The notes beneath the pieces are model-generated. The model saw only the letters and a list, made by a program, of their open reading frames with translations, was not told the origin of the DNA and made no database searches. From assembly GCA_009801015.1 (NCBI GenBank), contig VHZZ01000114.1:238030-265189 (forward strand): a stretch of 27,160 nt of DNA, given 5' to 3'. This DNA comes from Silene noctiflora (Eukaryota > Streptophyta > Magnoliopsida > Caryophyllales > Caryophyllaceae). Positions 10,831 through 21,161 of this stretch are shown piece by piece. The number at the start of each line of letters is the position of its first letter. Positions within the stretch are counted from its first letter, which is position 1. The position numbers were made by a program, and so were the translations under genes.

Positions 10831-12568
10831 CAGGCACTGCTGTGAATCCATTGTTCCGTGCTTGTTATCTAGCAAAAGATGGAGAACGAAATGTTACGTT
10901 AGTAATTCCTTGGCTGTCTCCAACTGATCAAGGGCTTGTATACCCTAACAACATACATTTCAAGTCAGCCACAGAGCATGAGGCATATGTGCGCAAATGG
11001 CTTGAAGATAGTACTAAATTCATTTCTCGATTTGATATAAAGTTCTATCCTGGAAGGGTAATTACTCCTTATTAATTAAATTACAGTATGTTTTAAGCTT
11101 TCCTTGTCTTATAGTTGTATGATTTATGATTGTCTAGACTAATTCGGAATGTTACCTGTTATGCAGTTTTCCACCGACAAAAGAAGCATTCTTCCTGTTG
11201 GTGATATTACAGAAATCATACCTGATGAAGAGGCAGACATTGCTGTTCTTGAGGAGCCTGAGCATCTAACTTGGTATCATCCTGGAAGAAAATGGAAAGC
11301 AAAATTTCGGATGGTAGTTGGGGTTGTCCACACCAATTATTTGGAGTATATTCGACGGGAAAAGAATGCTGCTGAAGCATTTCTTGTAAAGCACCTCAAT
11401 AGTTGGTTAGTCAACATCTACTGTCACAAGGTATATATTCTTCATCTTTCTTTTGTTGCCACATCTTCTCTTTATTGCTAAATCGTAACTTCCACTCAAG
11501 TATGGCCGATATACACATACTTAATGGTTATATTGGAAATCAAGCAGCTCATCAAAACTGACGTATAAAATGACAGGTAATAAGGTTATCTGGAGCCACA
11601 CAAGATCTCCCCAAGTCCGTGATATGCAATGTACATGGAGTCAGCCCCAAATTTCTCGAAATAGGCAAGCATAAAAAAGAAGAACACGAACAAGGGAAAC
11701 CTGGCTTCAGTAAAGGGGCGTATTATATTGGTAAAATGATCTGGAGTAAGGGATATAGAGAGCTGCTTAAACTCCTGAAGAATAATCAGGAGGAGCTAGC
11801 TGGCTTGGAAGTCGATCTCTATGGTAGTGGAGAGGACTCTAATGAAGTCAAGGAAGCTGTGAAGAAGCTGAAACTCTCTGTAAGAGTTCATCCTGGACGT
11901 GATCACGCTGATCCTTTATTCCATGAGTAAGCTCGACCCTCATCTCTTTATTTTAATGATGCTGTAAACGGTTATTTTCGTAAAATCACAAGGATAATGT
12001 TGGTTAGATTTCTATGTTGACCTTTACATGCCTCGGCCATCATTTCAGCTACAAAGTGTTTCTCAATCCAAGCACAACGGACGTAGTCTGCACTACAACA
12101 GCAGAAGCATTAGCCATGGGAAAGATTGTTGTGTGCGCGAATCATCCATCCAACGAATTCTTCAAACAGTTCCCTAATTGTCGAACATATGACACTGACG
12201 AAGGCTTTGTTGCCTTAACATGCAAAGCGCTCAGTGAAGAACCCGCTCCATTGAGCGACTCGCAAATGCACGAGTTATCCTGGGAAGCAGCAACTGAACG
12301 GTTTTTGAAAGCTGCTGAGTTGGATCAAGGCACAATTATAAAGACACCATCGAAACTACCCTCTACAAATTTGGCCTCTTTATCATCGTCTCCTAGTTTG
12401 AGAAAGAAATGGGAAGATGCATCTGCTTACATACATACTGTAGTCGTAGGTAATGAGTTGAGCCGTAGGGCATTTGGTGCCATCCCGGATACCCTGTATC
12501 CTGACGAAGAGCTATGTAGAGAGTTAGGGCTGCCTTCTCATCCTGCGACAAAGTGCTGCACAAAATGA
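10776..12568 (+). CDS. DGD2: Digalactosyldiacylglycerol synthase 2
   Basis: This is a UDP-galactose-dependent glycosyltransferase of family GT4 that adds a second galactose to monogalactosyldiacylglycerol, making the thylakoid and phosphate-saving lipid DGDG. It acts at the outer chloroplast envelope. Exons are 10776-11057, 11167-11430, 11577-11926 and 12049-12568; phases agree and the product is 471 residues, against 473 in Arabidopsis. The N-terminus MAKKQHIAIYTTASLPWLTG is the typical DGD2 start and lacks the long N-terminal extension of DGD1. Other family blocks are PVGDITEIIPDEEADIAVLE, HTNYLEYIRREK, KGAYYIGKMIWSKGY, the VHPGRDHADPLFH block and the donor-binding NPSTTDVVCTTTAEALAMGK around residues 305-324. 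The C-terminal 100 residues are the less conserved tail, ending in a cysteine pair. No frameshift or stop interrupts it, so it should be functional. Confidence 0.96.
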
Positions 12569-13368
12569 TCATTGAAGAGAGATACCCTGAAATTTTGATT
12601 TAATCTAATTGTTTTTTGCATGGTTACTTGTGTTTGTGACGATGTAACCCGTCTGAAGCCATCTTTGGTATCTTCATACAGTCTTTTTGGCTTTAATTTG
12701 AATTTTGGCAGTCTATAACTTACCATGTAGCAAGAATTGAGCATCCTATGAATGGCTTTCTTTACTGATGTCGTACTGTGTTGAATAACAAATTATTCAC
12801 CAGCAACCGCATATCTTAAGGCATAAACATTGGAAGGCTCGGATTTGGACCCTTGAACAGAGGTATGATATATTCACCACTTAAACGATAAGCCTATGCG
12901 GGTCAAGGGCGAGGTCCCATCCATCCACAAGTTATGATCTGTTATGTCGATTACTAACACAGCTACATTATGTTGATTACTGAGGGGATGTACGACTTAA
13001 TAACCACTTTTAACAATCCTATACGCTAAAATTAAAGAAATTTAAGAGTTTCAACCCAATAGTCAGTAACTGCACCAAGTAAGTTATCCGATGTATGCAT
13101 AAACCTCGAAAATACTCGAAATATGAAAAGAAACACTAGCTTTCAAAGGTGAAAGAATATGGCTAATACAAAAACTCAACTCGATTCAATCCATCATTGA
13201 TCTTAATTCTCAAAAATAGTTTGACTGAGGTAAATCTTGAAACAAAAGGGGGGTAAAACTACACTCAGATTGATGACAAAGGGGAAATAAGCACACATTG
13301 ATCTAAATGAAAATATGGAGGGTAATTAATTAAGCAACTTCTGGGGATGTTGAGTGATCATCAATGTG
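12569..13368. other. Convergent 3' ends of DGD2 and the C2-domain gene
   Basis: DGD2 enters from the left and the C2 gene from the right, so both 3' untranslated regions lie here. No gene, inverted repeat or recognised element was found in the 800 bases. Confidence 0.55.
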
Positions 13369-15934
13369 TTAGTATGAAGACTCCTTCCATCCACCGAATT
13401 CCTCAGCTTCTATATCACGAGCATGGCCTCTCTGCAATTGAATACCGAGATCAATCATGTAACAAAGTACTTATTCACGAGAAGTGCAATGACTTAGCAT
13501 GTTTGAATGAATCTATGTTGATCAAAGTCGCATAAAGGAAGTGTCATGTTCGGGTAGGGTCATTTCGAGTGTGCATGCATTCGGGTTCTAGTCAAGTTTG
13601 GTCGTCTGAATTCAGGTACGATTCAGACATGTTATTGATGGCTAGTTAGGATAGGGTTAGTAAAGGCTGGGTCAAGTCGAACAGGGACAATAGTGCTTGG
13701 ACTTTTGGGTGATACTGGATTATTCGATTTGGGTATGGGTGGGTCAGGTCGGGTCAGTTTTAGCAAGTCTAATATTTGTCCGAGTGTCAAGTGTCACACA
13801 AGCAAATGCAATGCAATATGAAAAGTCTACATATGTTTGAAGGACATGAAAACAGAAGAAATCTAAGTAGCAAATTTGCAATTCATGTATATTTGACTAC
13901 CTCCTTGGTGAAAGTGAGGCCAACTCTGATCTCACCCTTAAACTCTCCATCCTTGGCAACAGTGTATGAAGTAGGCGGCACACTTCCTCCCTCGAAGACA
14001 CCTTCTAACGGGATTCTGCATAAATGAGAATAGGAAGACGATTAACAGGCATTACTTTCTATTCATTATTACAGGGTAAAGATCGACACTTACTTGGCCT
14101 CTCCAACGAAATCATCAGCGCTGAAAGTATCCTTGTCCATGATTTTCAGATGAAGTTCAGAAACATCTCCAGAGACTGTGAACACAAAGGTCTCATTCCA
14201 TTCCGGATTTGATCCAGAATCTGCATTTCTCCACCAATGTGGAATGACGAGTTCATTAGTTATCGCTTGCTACACTAGTTCATCAACAACTGTTTTTATC
14301 CAACTACTTGGCCACTACATGGTTCTCAACTGTTTTTAAACACTACTGAAATTAGTCGAAGGCTAAGTAGCAATGGCACAAATAATGGAATGCGCAGGCA
14401 CACCTGTTGATACACTACTCTTCTGTTCTTGAGTGCGGCAACAAAGAAGAACATAAGGATCCATGCTAGCTGCAAAATGCGAATGAATGAACACTTTTAG
14501 AAACAACTAGTACGAATAGCAACCACAATACCTTCTTTAACATGAACGGGTACTTAAAAGTTATGCTTCGTAACAACTAGCAAAGAAACAATAATTCAAT
14601 CAACTCAAACTCGGGCAGTCAAAATTTGAAATGATAGTACTAAATTGACCAAATTCTCGGTACATTAGGTCTCAGGATTGAAAGGCCGCCTTAATGGAAA
14701 CAATCCCAATAAATCTAGAAAGAAATCAAGAAAAATCAATTCATTTCCTTCCCTAGCCAACTATGAGATCAATGATTTAATGACCATTTTTGAATTAACA
14801 TAGGTATAACACAAAGTTCCTTGCATTTGTCAATTAGCTTTCCTTATTTCGATAAAGACCTTTTGAGGCACTGGAATAATGACGTAGTTGTTTGTACTAG
14901 CCATGGTCCCAACTACATGATTTCAACCAAGCTCCGTTTACGTCTCGAATTCTATAAACCTTTATTAGATGGGGTGTGTCATAGTCATGTTAATTGTAGT
15001 AGCTCAACTACTCCCCCCACAATTCCTCCATATAATGGTCATGCATTACTAGCATCACACAAAGAAGTATTTTTTTTCCCAACAAACTCCACTCAAAGAG
15101 AGGTTGTGATCAGAGGTCTTGACTTAAAACCGTCTTAATCAAGACTTGTTGTTTCTTTCTTCCTAGTGCCTATATCATCAAAAACTCCACACTAACAGAT
15201 CCAGATCAACAAACTAATACGTACAATTCTCCAATTATACATCTACAAATAAATAATGTAGTATATCATTTAATTCAGAAATCCAATCATAATTCATATA
15301 CTTTTGTAAAAAAAAAAAATGTTGAAACTTTATGAAAAAGGTCTACAATCACCAAAAGTTCCTAAATTTTCTTAGGTAAAAAGTAATTCATTAGTGGGTT
15401 GGTTGAATTTTTGAAAGAAAATTGACAACTAAACTAATCATTACAAAAAAATGGCACCTTTTTCTAAATCACCATTTGTTCAATATTTTCTCCTTTTCAT
15501 CACAGGAAAGTATAACTTAGCGAGAAACCGTCTCTAAAAGTATGTGAAATTACATTGGTCAGGCAAAACCGTCTAAACCGTTGTAAAAAAGAATAATTTA
15601 CAAGGGAGGTATAAATACCCATCTAAACAAACACTTTTTCTGAGGGTGATGGTGCTTTTCATCCTTCGTTATAACTTACAACTTATAACGGTTATAAGCA
15701 AGACTTACTGAAAAAACAATGATCATTCAAGTTTAACCAACATTATCAACAAACAACCAAAACCCAAATAATTCACGTAAATAAACACACATCTATCATA
15801 AAATCAATGAATAATTATGAACATTGAAAAAATAAAAAAAAATAAAAAAAGAGAGGGAGAAAAATACAGAGGAAATCGGAATTTTCAAGGCCTTTGGCAC
15901 TGACAAGGAGAACTTGAAGCTTTCCTAAAGGCAT
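13369..15934 (-). CDS. Small single-C2-domain protein (elicitor-responsive protein 3-like)
   Basis: Exons in transcript order are 15934-15868, 14469-14404, 14220-14094, 14015-13901 and 13431-13369, with matched phases, for 145 residues. Nearly the whole protein is one C2 domain: strand 1 GKLQVLLVSAKGLENSDFL, then MDPYVLL, NPEWNETFVF, LKIMDKD and GEIRVGLTF. All five expected calcium-binding aspartates are present (D20, D26, D73, D75, D81), so it should bind membranes in a calcium-dependent way. The short tail EEFGGWKESSY is the family's usual ending and is what identified the last, 63-base exon; reading straight on from exon 4 would instead give a premature stop nine codons later. Relatives are cytosolic or membrane-associated proteins linked to defence signalling and phloem transport. 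Intron 1 is long (14470-15867). Confidence 0.9.
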
Positions 15935-16110
15935 TTTTTGATCAGACGGTGGAGATTTGATGAAAATGGTGAATGATGTGATCAAAGATTATGTCTTTTT
16001 GATGTTTTGATCTCTGCTTTCGCTTCTCGGAAGAAAAAGAGAGGAAAAAGAATGGAAGAATGTAAGGAAGGAAGAATATTCAACCACGATCAGACAGGGT
16101 GGTGCAGTCT

Positions 16111-16119
16111 GTATATATG
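16111..16119 (-). promoter_or_regulatory. Possible TATA box of the C2-domain gene
   Basis: On the minus strand the sequence reads ACATATATAC, some 180 bases before the start codon, followed at a plausible distance by a purine- and pyrimidine-biased leader. The spacing fits, but AT-rich DNA makes such matches common. Confidence 0.35.
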
Positions 16120-16299
16120 TCTAACATGGCAACATGTGTATTTTTATATGATTATTGAGGCCAATAATCAACCCAATTAAGGTTCTTTTCACTTATGGTG
16201 TTCTTAATTCCTGGTAAAATTGACCTGATTTGAATGATCCAATCTGAACAACTAGACACGTATTGTTGGGAAGTGACGGTTTTCCCTAAATAACTTGAT

Positions 16300-16680
16300 A
16301 TTAATCATTCGAGGATATCCCGAACCTGAATTAACCCGACCTAATCCGATCCAAACTAGACTTGGCAGTTGGCAATTGGCTTGGCCCGATGACCTGATCC
16401 GACACCCAAACTCAAGACCCAAGATTAAACCAAATCCGAATTAACCTGACCCAATACAATCTGACCCGAATGTCTACTGTTGCACACTAATTATTAACCA
16501 TAAATAACTGGATAATAGTTTATCCGAAAATAATAGGAACTTGAAATGAGCCAACCCGACTTGACCTGACTCGTACTCTTACAAACCCGAAACTAATTTG
16601 AATCGATTGACCTGACCCGAACCGGCTCGGGTCATCCATTTGTCAGGTCTAGGTCTGACACGAGTTATGTTAAACCCATA
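16300..16680. repeat. Degenerate CCCGA/CCTGA-rich stretch
   Basis: Scattered words such as GACCTGACCCGAAC, AACCCGAC and CTGACCCGAA recur for about 380 bases without a fixed period. A related stretch in the opposite orientation (GGGTCAGGTCGGGTCAG) lies at 13540-13770. Such text is common in plant intergenic DNA and is probably decayed transposon sequence. Confidence 0.5.
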
Positions 16681-16784
16681 AATGACACAGTTTGAACTTG
16701 CCGGTTGACCCATTTACCATGTCTATTCTTATATAAACCAACTAGTCTTAAACCTATATGTCATTTTAAAAAGGAAAATGAGTT

Positions 16785-16912
16785 GGCGTCACCAGGTAAC
16801 ACTCAATCTCGGCGTCACCCTCTCACATGTAATAAGTGGGGACCCCTACAATAATGGATGCATGTGACTTGTGAGAAGGTGACACCCAAACTCGGCGCCA
16901 CCCGGTGACGCC
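16785..16912. mobile_element. 128-base MITE with GGCGTCACC ends
   Basis: Both ends read GGCGTCACC towards the middle, and the inverted similarity continues for about 42 bases through a second inner copy of the same word (GGCGTCACCCTCTCAC against GGTGTCACCTTCTCAC). No clean target duplication is visible, and the A-rich flanks may belong to the element. The family is not recognised. Confidence 0.65.
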
Positions 16913-17399
16913 CTATCATTATTCTTTAAAAAATGTTAATATAAAATAGTGTGAGAAAAAGTATTAGATTTTGTAGTCATATTCAGTTCACATTAAAATA
17001 TTTTGCATCCAAACATATCCAAAGAATTGTACAATGTACAATGTACAATGATAAGTAAGTGATACTATTTTTTTTTTTTTGAAAATTTCTTTGTGCAATG
17101 CATTATTTATTTCTCCGGAGCTCGTGCTCAGATTAGCTAGTTTACAACCCTAGACATACTTAGACTTCAGTGTAAAAGTTGTTCAAAATCGGGCTTGGGA
17201 TAAAGATGAGACGGGTTGTAACACTTGTAAGAGGAAATTTAACCTTTTAGACAGTAGCGGGTGGACCGGGCTAGAATAATGGATCATTTATCATTGCTAT
17301 CAACCTCTCATGAGTCTTACGGTCTTACCCGGCCTAATGTTGTAATTCGGGTAGCCCGTTTACCCGATCGACCCAAACCTCATAATACCACCCCATCAC

Positions 17400-17650
17400 T
17401 CTGTCCTCCCTGGAAAGAGAAACCGAGGTGAACTCTATTTCCCCGGTAACTAATTAATTGCTCCCCGTCCCAATCATTTGCTTACTTTTGATTAAAATAA
17501 TCCTAAAAAAAAGTAAGCAAATGATTGGGACGATCGGAGTAATTTACTCCCTCTATCCCGGTGAATTCTTGCGTAATTGCAGGTGAATTCTTGCATACAT
17601 TTCAATGAAGAGCCTCATGGATTGTTTACATTCTACGATTGCGGATACAG
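17400..17650 (+). other. Candidate non-coding leader exon of channel copy 1
   Basis: The segment resembles 19563-19789, in front of channel copy 2: both contain CGGTAACTAATT, CCCTCTAT(C/T)CCGG, TGGATTG and GCGGATACAG or its close variant, and both end at AG before GTAAG, a good donor. Donor-to-ATG distances are 1295 and 1373 bases, so they look like duplicated leader exons with a leader intron. A MITE interrupts this copy. Alternatively the shared text is itself MITE-derived. Confidence 0.4.
17461..17539. mobile_element. Stowaway-like MITE, 79 bases, nearly all inverted repeat
   Basis: Left CGTCCCAATCATTTGCTTAC and right GTAAGCAAATGATTGGGACG are perfect reverse complements, with CTCC and GGAG beyond them and only about 22 bases between the arms. 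It would form a strong hairpin if transcribed. Confidence 0.85.
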
Positions 17651-17674
17651 GTAAGCTTTTGTAGTCTTAATTGT

Positions 17675-17772
17675 TACTATCTCTGTCTCAATCATTTGTT
17701 TACCTTTTTTATTCTTTGTGACGGGTATTTTAATTACACAAAGGAAAACAAATGATTGGGACGGAATGAGTA
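17675..17772. mobile_element. Stowaway-like MITE, 98 bases
   Basis: Flanked by TA on both sides. The left arm TCTCAATCATTTGTTTACC pairs with the right arm ACAAATGATTGGGACGG. The inner arm word CAATCATTTG is shared with the neighbouring elements at 17461 and 17913. Confidence 0.8.
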
Positions 17773-17912
17773 CTTATGTGTGTAATTCCGATCATTTTGT
17801 TGCAGAATTTTATTGTTATGTAGCGGAAATTGTTACGCTGAGATTTTTCGTCCCCTAATTTTAACCGGGGTAAGTCTCACAATTAAATTATTGTGGTTAA
17901 TGATAAAATAAG

Positions 17913-18069
17913 TATCTTTCCGTCCCAGTCATTTGTTTACCATTTTATTTCCGAGTGTCTCAGTCAATTATTTACCTTTCTAGCTTGGGAATGCTTTTGA
18001 TGAACAATTTGATATTCCACGCTCAATTTGGTCCACTTTGTCACCAAATGATCGGGACGGAGGGGGATA
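17913..18069. mobile_element. Stowaway-like MITE, about 157 bases, possibly nested
   Basis: TA flanks both ends. The left end TTTCCGTCCCAGTCATTTG pairs with the right end CAAATGATCGGGACGGA. Inside, at about 17951-17985, a second CAGTCAATTATTTACC-like arm suggests a partial second element. Confidence 0.7.
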
Positions 18070-18369
18070 ACAGGGTAGCGGAAATGGAAAACACATACAG
18101 GGGAACGGAAGAATGATAGTACTACTTCAAGAGTTTTAGTGAGAAACCGTTTCTTTCAAGTTTTTCTGCTGTAACCCCCTGATTCCGCAGTTGTATGTAA
18201 TCCTCAGGTCTCAAAGCATTAATGCAAATTTAGAAGTATGATATAAATTTCTTTGACGAATAGATCAACTGAATTGAACAGTCAGAAGCAGCTCTTCATC
18301 CCCTTCATATATTCATTTCATTATCTTAAGCATTCATCATTACCATTGATGTCACATCCAAATAAAAGA

Positions 18370-18690
18370 GTTATTCATATCAGTTCAAATTACCACTTAC
18401 ACCAAGGGAGCTTGGTCGTGTGTAGAGTCGTTGACATAGCCAATGATAGTCACTCTTAACTATAAATATTAGCAAATAAATATGTTGTAAATAATTAGAT
18501 ATGCAGATTAGTTCAAGTATGTTGAAGCCTTCCGGTTAGTTGACTTTTACATGATTGATTAGTATAAAATTTGTATTTCATCATGGACAACAACTCCATT
18601 ACCTCAGTATTTCAAATACTACCGCTTAAAAGGAGTAAAATAGGAGTCATATGCACCCAACCTTGCGTGTGTTTTATGAGACATTGTTTC
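18370..18690. repeat. Upstream flank of channel copy 1, duplicated at 20600-20880
   Basis: Long shared words such as GAGCTTGGTCGTGTGT (GGGCTTGGTCGTGTGT), AAATATTAGCA, GAAGCCTTCC, TTGACTTTTACATGATTGAT and CATTACCTCAGTA occur in the same order in both stretches. This shows that the duplication unit includes about 600 bases of upstream DNA. Confidence 0.8.
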
Positions 18691-18944
18691 CGTGATCAAG
18701 TTAGCTGAAGAATAGTACATGCTTATGATTATATGACAGTGACAGAAAGAGACACACGAGATCAACTAGATTGAGTATTCCGTGTTTCATACTCTTAATA
18801 TTATGTCATCTGTTGCTATAAAAGAATTACAGTTTGTTATATATATCAATTGTATATAATCCAGCTGATACCTATAATGTTTACTGTTCAAGTGTTCATC
18901 ATCGTATATACCTCGCAATTGTAAGCTATAGGGTGCTGAAAAAT

Positions 18945-19500
18945 ATGGTGACTGATCCGCTTCACCAAAAGAACAACCTCAAAGTCCACCTTCACAAAAG
19001 TAAGGATATTAATTCTGTCAGTGTAGAACTGTTGAAGTAGAAAATCTAGTTTCAGGTAGTGAACAACCAACTGAAGTTGCAGACATCCAAAATAATCGCA
19101 CTTTGCTTTTAACATGCTTCATTACAATCCCTAAGCTCTTTTATTATCTCTCTTCTTGCTTGGTCTTTGTATGTTTTCCTCCAGTGGTATATGCTTGTGT
19201 TTCAGTTGCTACCGTTGCAGCTCTAGCATTATCCTTGACCACATTTCTAGTTCTCCAATTGGTCCAGTTCTTTCCTGAGTGGGACAATTTTGAAAGTGGT
19301 GCACCTGACACAAATTCTTTGCTATGTTCTTACTGTTATATAGCTGAATCTTTCTTTATGTGGGCACATAATGTGATGTCTGTTGATTTATGTAGCTTGA
19401 GGTTTAAAGAATCTGTGTCAGGTGCAGCACTTTCTCGAAGGTTTGCACAGTAAGCAACAACAAGAAATAATATATCCAAATTCCGAGTTAGAGCTGGTTA
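18945..19500 (+). pseudogene. Channel copy 1: internally deleted MSL10-like pseudogene
   Basis: The ATG at 18945 and the following text match copy 2 at 21162 (GAACAACCTCAAA, TTCTGTCAGT, AGTGAACAACCAACTGAA). One base is missing before codon 10, and a TAG follows at about codon 32. The first membrane segments are still readable at about 19135-19275 (SCLVFVCFPPVVYACVSV). Near 19283-19320 the sequence jumps to text matching the copy 2 intron at about 23855 (TATGTTCTTACTGTT), and then to the beta-domain exon (AAATAATATATCCAAATTCCGAG). Some 2.4 kb covering the channel core and the HPFDVGD exon is thus absent. It cannot encode a channel. Confidence 0.82.
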
Positions 19501-19562
19501 GCTATTTTTTGACAATATGGCTAGCATACAGCATTACACTCCCTGCAAACACAAGTGGAGTT

Positions 19563-19789
19563 GAGGAGGTCGGCTCCATTTCCTCGGTAACTAATTACTC
19601 CCTTTATCCTGGTGAATTGTTGCGTTGTATGACTGTACAAGTGGACTCATGTATTGATTACATTCCAAGATTGCAGAGGTTGGCTTCAATCCCTCGATAT
19701 CTAATTACTCCCTCTATTCCGGTGGATTCTTGCATATATCTCTATCAACAGACTCATGGATTGATTGCATTCTAAGATTACGGATATAG
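19563..19789 (+). other. Candidate leader exon of channel copy 2, itself a 110-base tandem duplication
   Basis: CTAATTACTCCCT appears at 19591 and again at 19701, and the text around each (GGCTCCATTTCCTCGGTAA against GGCTTCAATCCCTCGATAT, then ACTCATG(T/G)ATTGATT) aligns over about 110 bases. The second unit ends at GGATATAG before GTAAGG, a good donor. It corresponds to 17400-17650 before copy 1. The CTCCCTCTAT words also resemble Stowaway ends. Confidence 0.4.
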
Positions 19790-19877
19790 GTAAGGGTTTG
19801 TAATCCTAATTGTTATTTGTGTGCATTTTCCTACTCTGATTAATTCTGTCGCAGGTTTTCATTATTATGTAAATGGT

Positions 19878-20036
19878 GTCCCATTTTGTGTCCCATCTTG
19901 TGTCCCACTATATTCACCTTGTGACACATCATTAATTAAATAGATATTGTTATCTATTTTCTTATGTGAATGAATGAATGATGATGTGTCTCAAGATAAA
20001 GGCAGTGGGACAGGAGATGGGACACAAAAGTGGGAC
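19878..20036. mobile_element. MITE with 55-base inverted arms and GTCCCA ends
   Basis: The left arm runs from GTCCCATTTTGTGTCCCATC to GACACATCAT, and the right arm runs back from ATGATGTGTC to ACACAAAAGTGGGAC, with high identity throughout. About 48 bases of AT-rich loop separate them. The flanks AAATGGT and AAATGAT may be a decayed target duplication. No transposase is present. Confidence 0.8.
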
Positions 20037-20250
20037 AAATGATCTCATCTCGGTTAGCCGTCTAGCAAGGGCGCTTGCCAGCTAGACAGTGAAATTTTTT
20101 AAATTTTTAATTATGTTTCTGATCTTGTTCCATTTTACCTTTCCATATTACTAGTTCTCCCCAATTGTGATTTTTCATTTCCAAACTTTAAATCCTGGTT
20201 CTGCCAGCGCATGATTCCTCTGCTTTGATTGCATTAAATGCAAATTAAAG

Positions 20251-20532
20251 AGTTCCTCCCCCCGCTTCGTATTATAAGTCATTTTAGAAAACAAAATATG
20301 CCGTTTTACATTTTCCCATGGATTACATCTTCACTCCATTTTCAAAAACACTAGTAATGAGGGGAAATAAGAACTTTCTAGCTATTGGATTGGTGGATTT
20401 TTTTTTTTTTCTTTTTCTGTTTTCAAAGATCATTTATTAACAAGTATATAACCACTAAAACAACATTTTTCAACATTTTCTTGATTCATGTGCAATCTTC
20501 TAAAACTTCTTATAAAAAAAACGGAGGGAGTA
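20251..20532. mobile_element. Stowaway-like MITE, about 280 bases
   Basis: The left end TTCCTCCCCCCGCTTCGTAT with ATAAGTCATTTTAGAA pairs with the right end TTCTAAAACTTCTTATAA...ACGGAGGGAGTA. The interior is AT-rich with two homopolymer runs and no coding sequence. It lies in the putative leader intron of channel copy 2. Confidence 0.7.
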
Positions 20533-20599
20533 TCATAGATTCAACCTCTCATACCGTAAAATTTGTGATTATCACTTATCTCTCAGTAACATCAAGAAA

Positions 20600-20880
20600 A
20601 GTTATTTATATCTAATTCACATCCCACTTGCAACCAAGGGGCTTGGTCGTGTGTTGACATTGTCACTGACAATAACTCTTAATTGTAAATATTAGCAGTT
20701 CTAGATAAATAATTAGATTTACAGCTTAGTTCAAAGTATGTTGAACTGTTGAAGCCTTCCATTCAGTTGACTTTTACATGATTGATCAGTATCAAGTTGG
20801 TATCTCATTATCAACAACACCCCCATTACCTCAGTACGCCAAAGATTTCCGCCTATAATTCAAGTCATTCAACTTTACGT
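20600..20880. repeat. Upstream flank of channel copy 2, paralogous to 18370-18690
   Basis: Same ordered words as the flank of copy 1, with several small insertions and deletions. In both cases the flank is followed by TTGCAATTGTAAGCT and GCTGAAAAATATGG at the start codon. Confidence 0.8.
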
Positions 20881-21161
20881 GGGAGACACTGTTTCTAGGA
20901 TTATGTTGTCTCAAACTTGTATGAATTTGACAGAGAGACACGCTGGCTCAACTTGATTAGTGTTCCCTGCTAGGGCTCAACAATTTGGAATATTTTAATT
21001 GTATTATAATGGAGCCAAAGGTTGAAAAATGACGATCACTTTTTTTTTTACATATTTTGTTTTGATTCTATTTTCTTGATCTTGTCAAAACCTTCAATAA
21101 GTTTATTATTCGTTGTTCATCATCATACCTTGCAATTGTAAGCTCTAGGTTGCTGAAAAAT

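Noticed and set aside
13773-13901. Extension of C2 exon 4 to the stop just after TKEVVKYT
   Set aside because: A good donor sits at GAG before GTAGTC, and a further exon with the family ending GGWKESSY is found at 13431-13369 in matching phase.
14821-15138. Open frame of 105 codons on the plus strand
   Set aside because: It lies wholly in the long first intron of the C2 gene, on the other strand, and its translation has no family features or good start context.
15510-15600. Repeated words AAACCGTCT as a possible transposon end
   Set aside because: The words occur several times in the window, but I could not find a paired inverted end or target duplication.
15610-15617. Perfect TATAAATA on the plus strand
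   Set aside because: No gene follows it on that strand; it lies in the first intron of the minus-strand C2 gene and is expected by chance in AT-rich DNA.
18253-18459. Open frame of 68 codons upstream of channel copy 1
   Set aside because: The matching flank of copy 2 (20600 onward) does not keep the frame, so it is not a conserved peptide.
20053-20091. Small near-palindrome GTCTAGC...GCTAGAC, possibly a tRNA-like hairpin
   Set aside because: It has no second and third arms, no acceptor stem and no A or B box, and is too short to be a tRNA.
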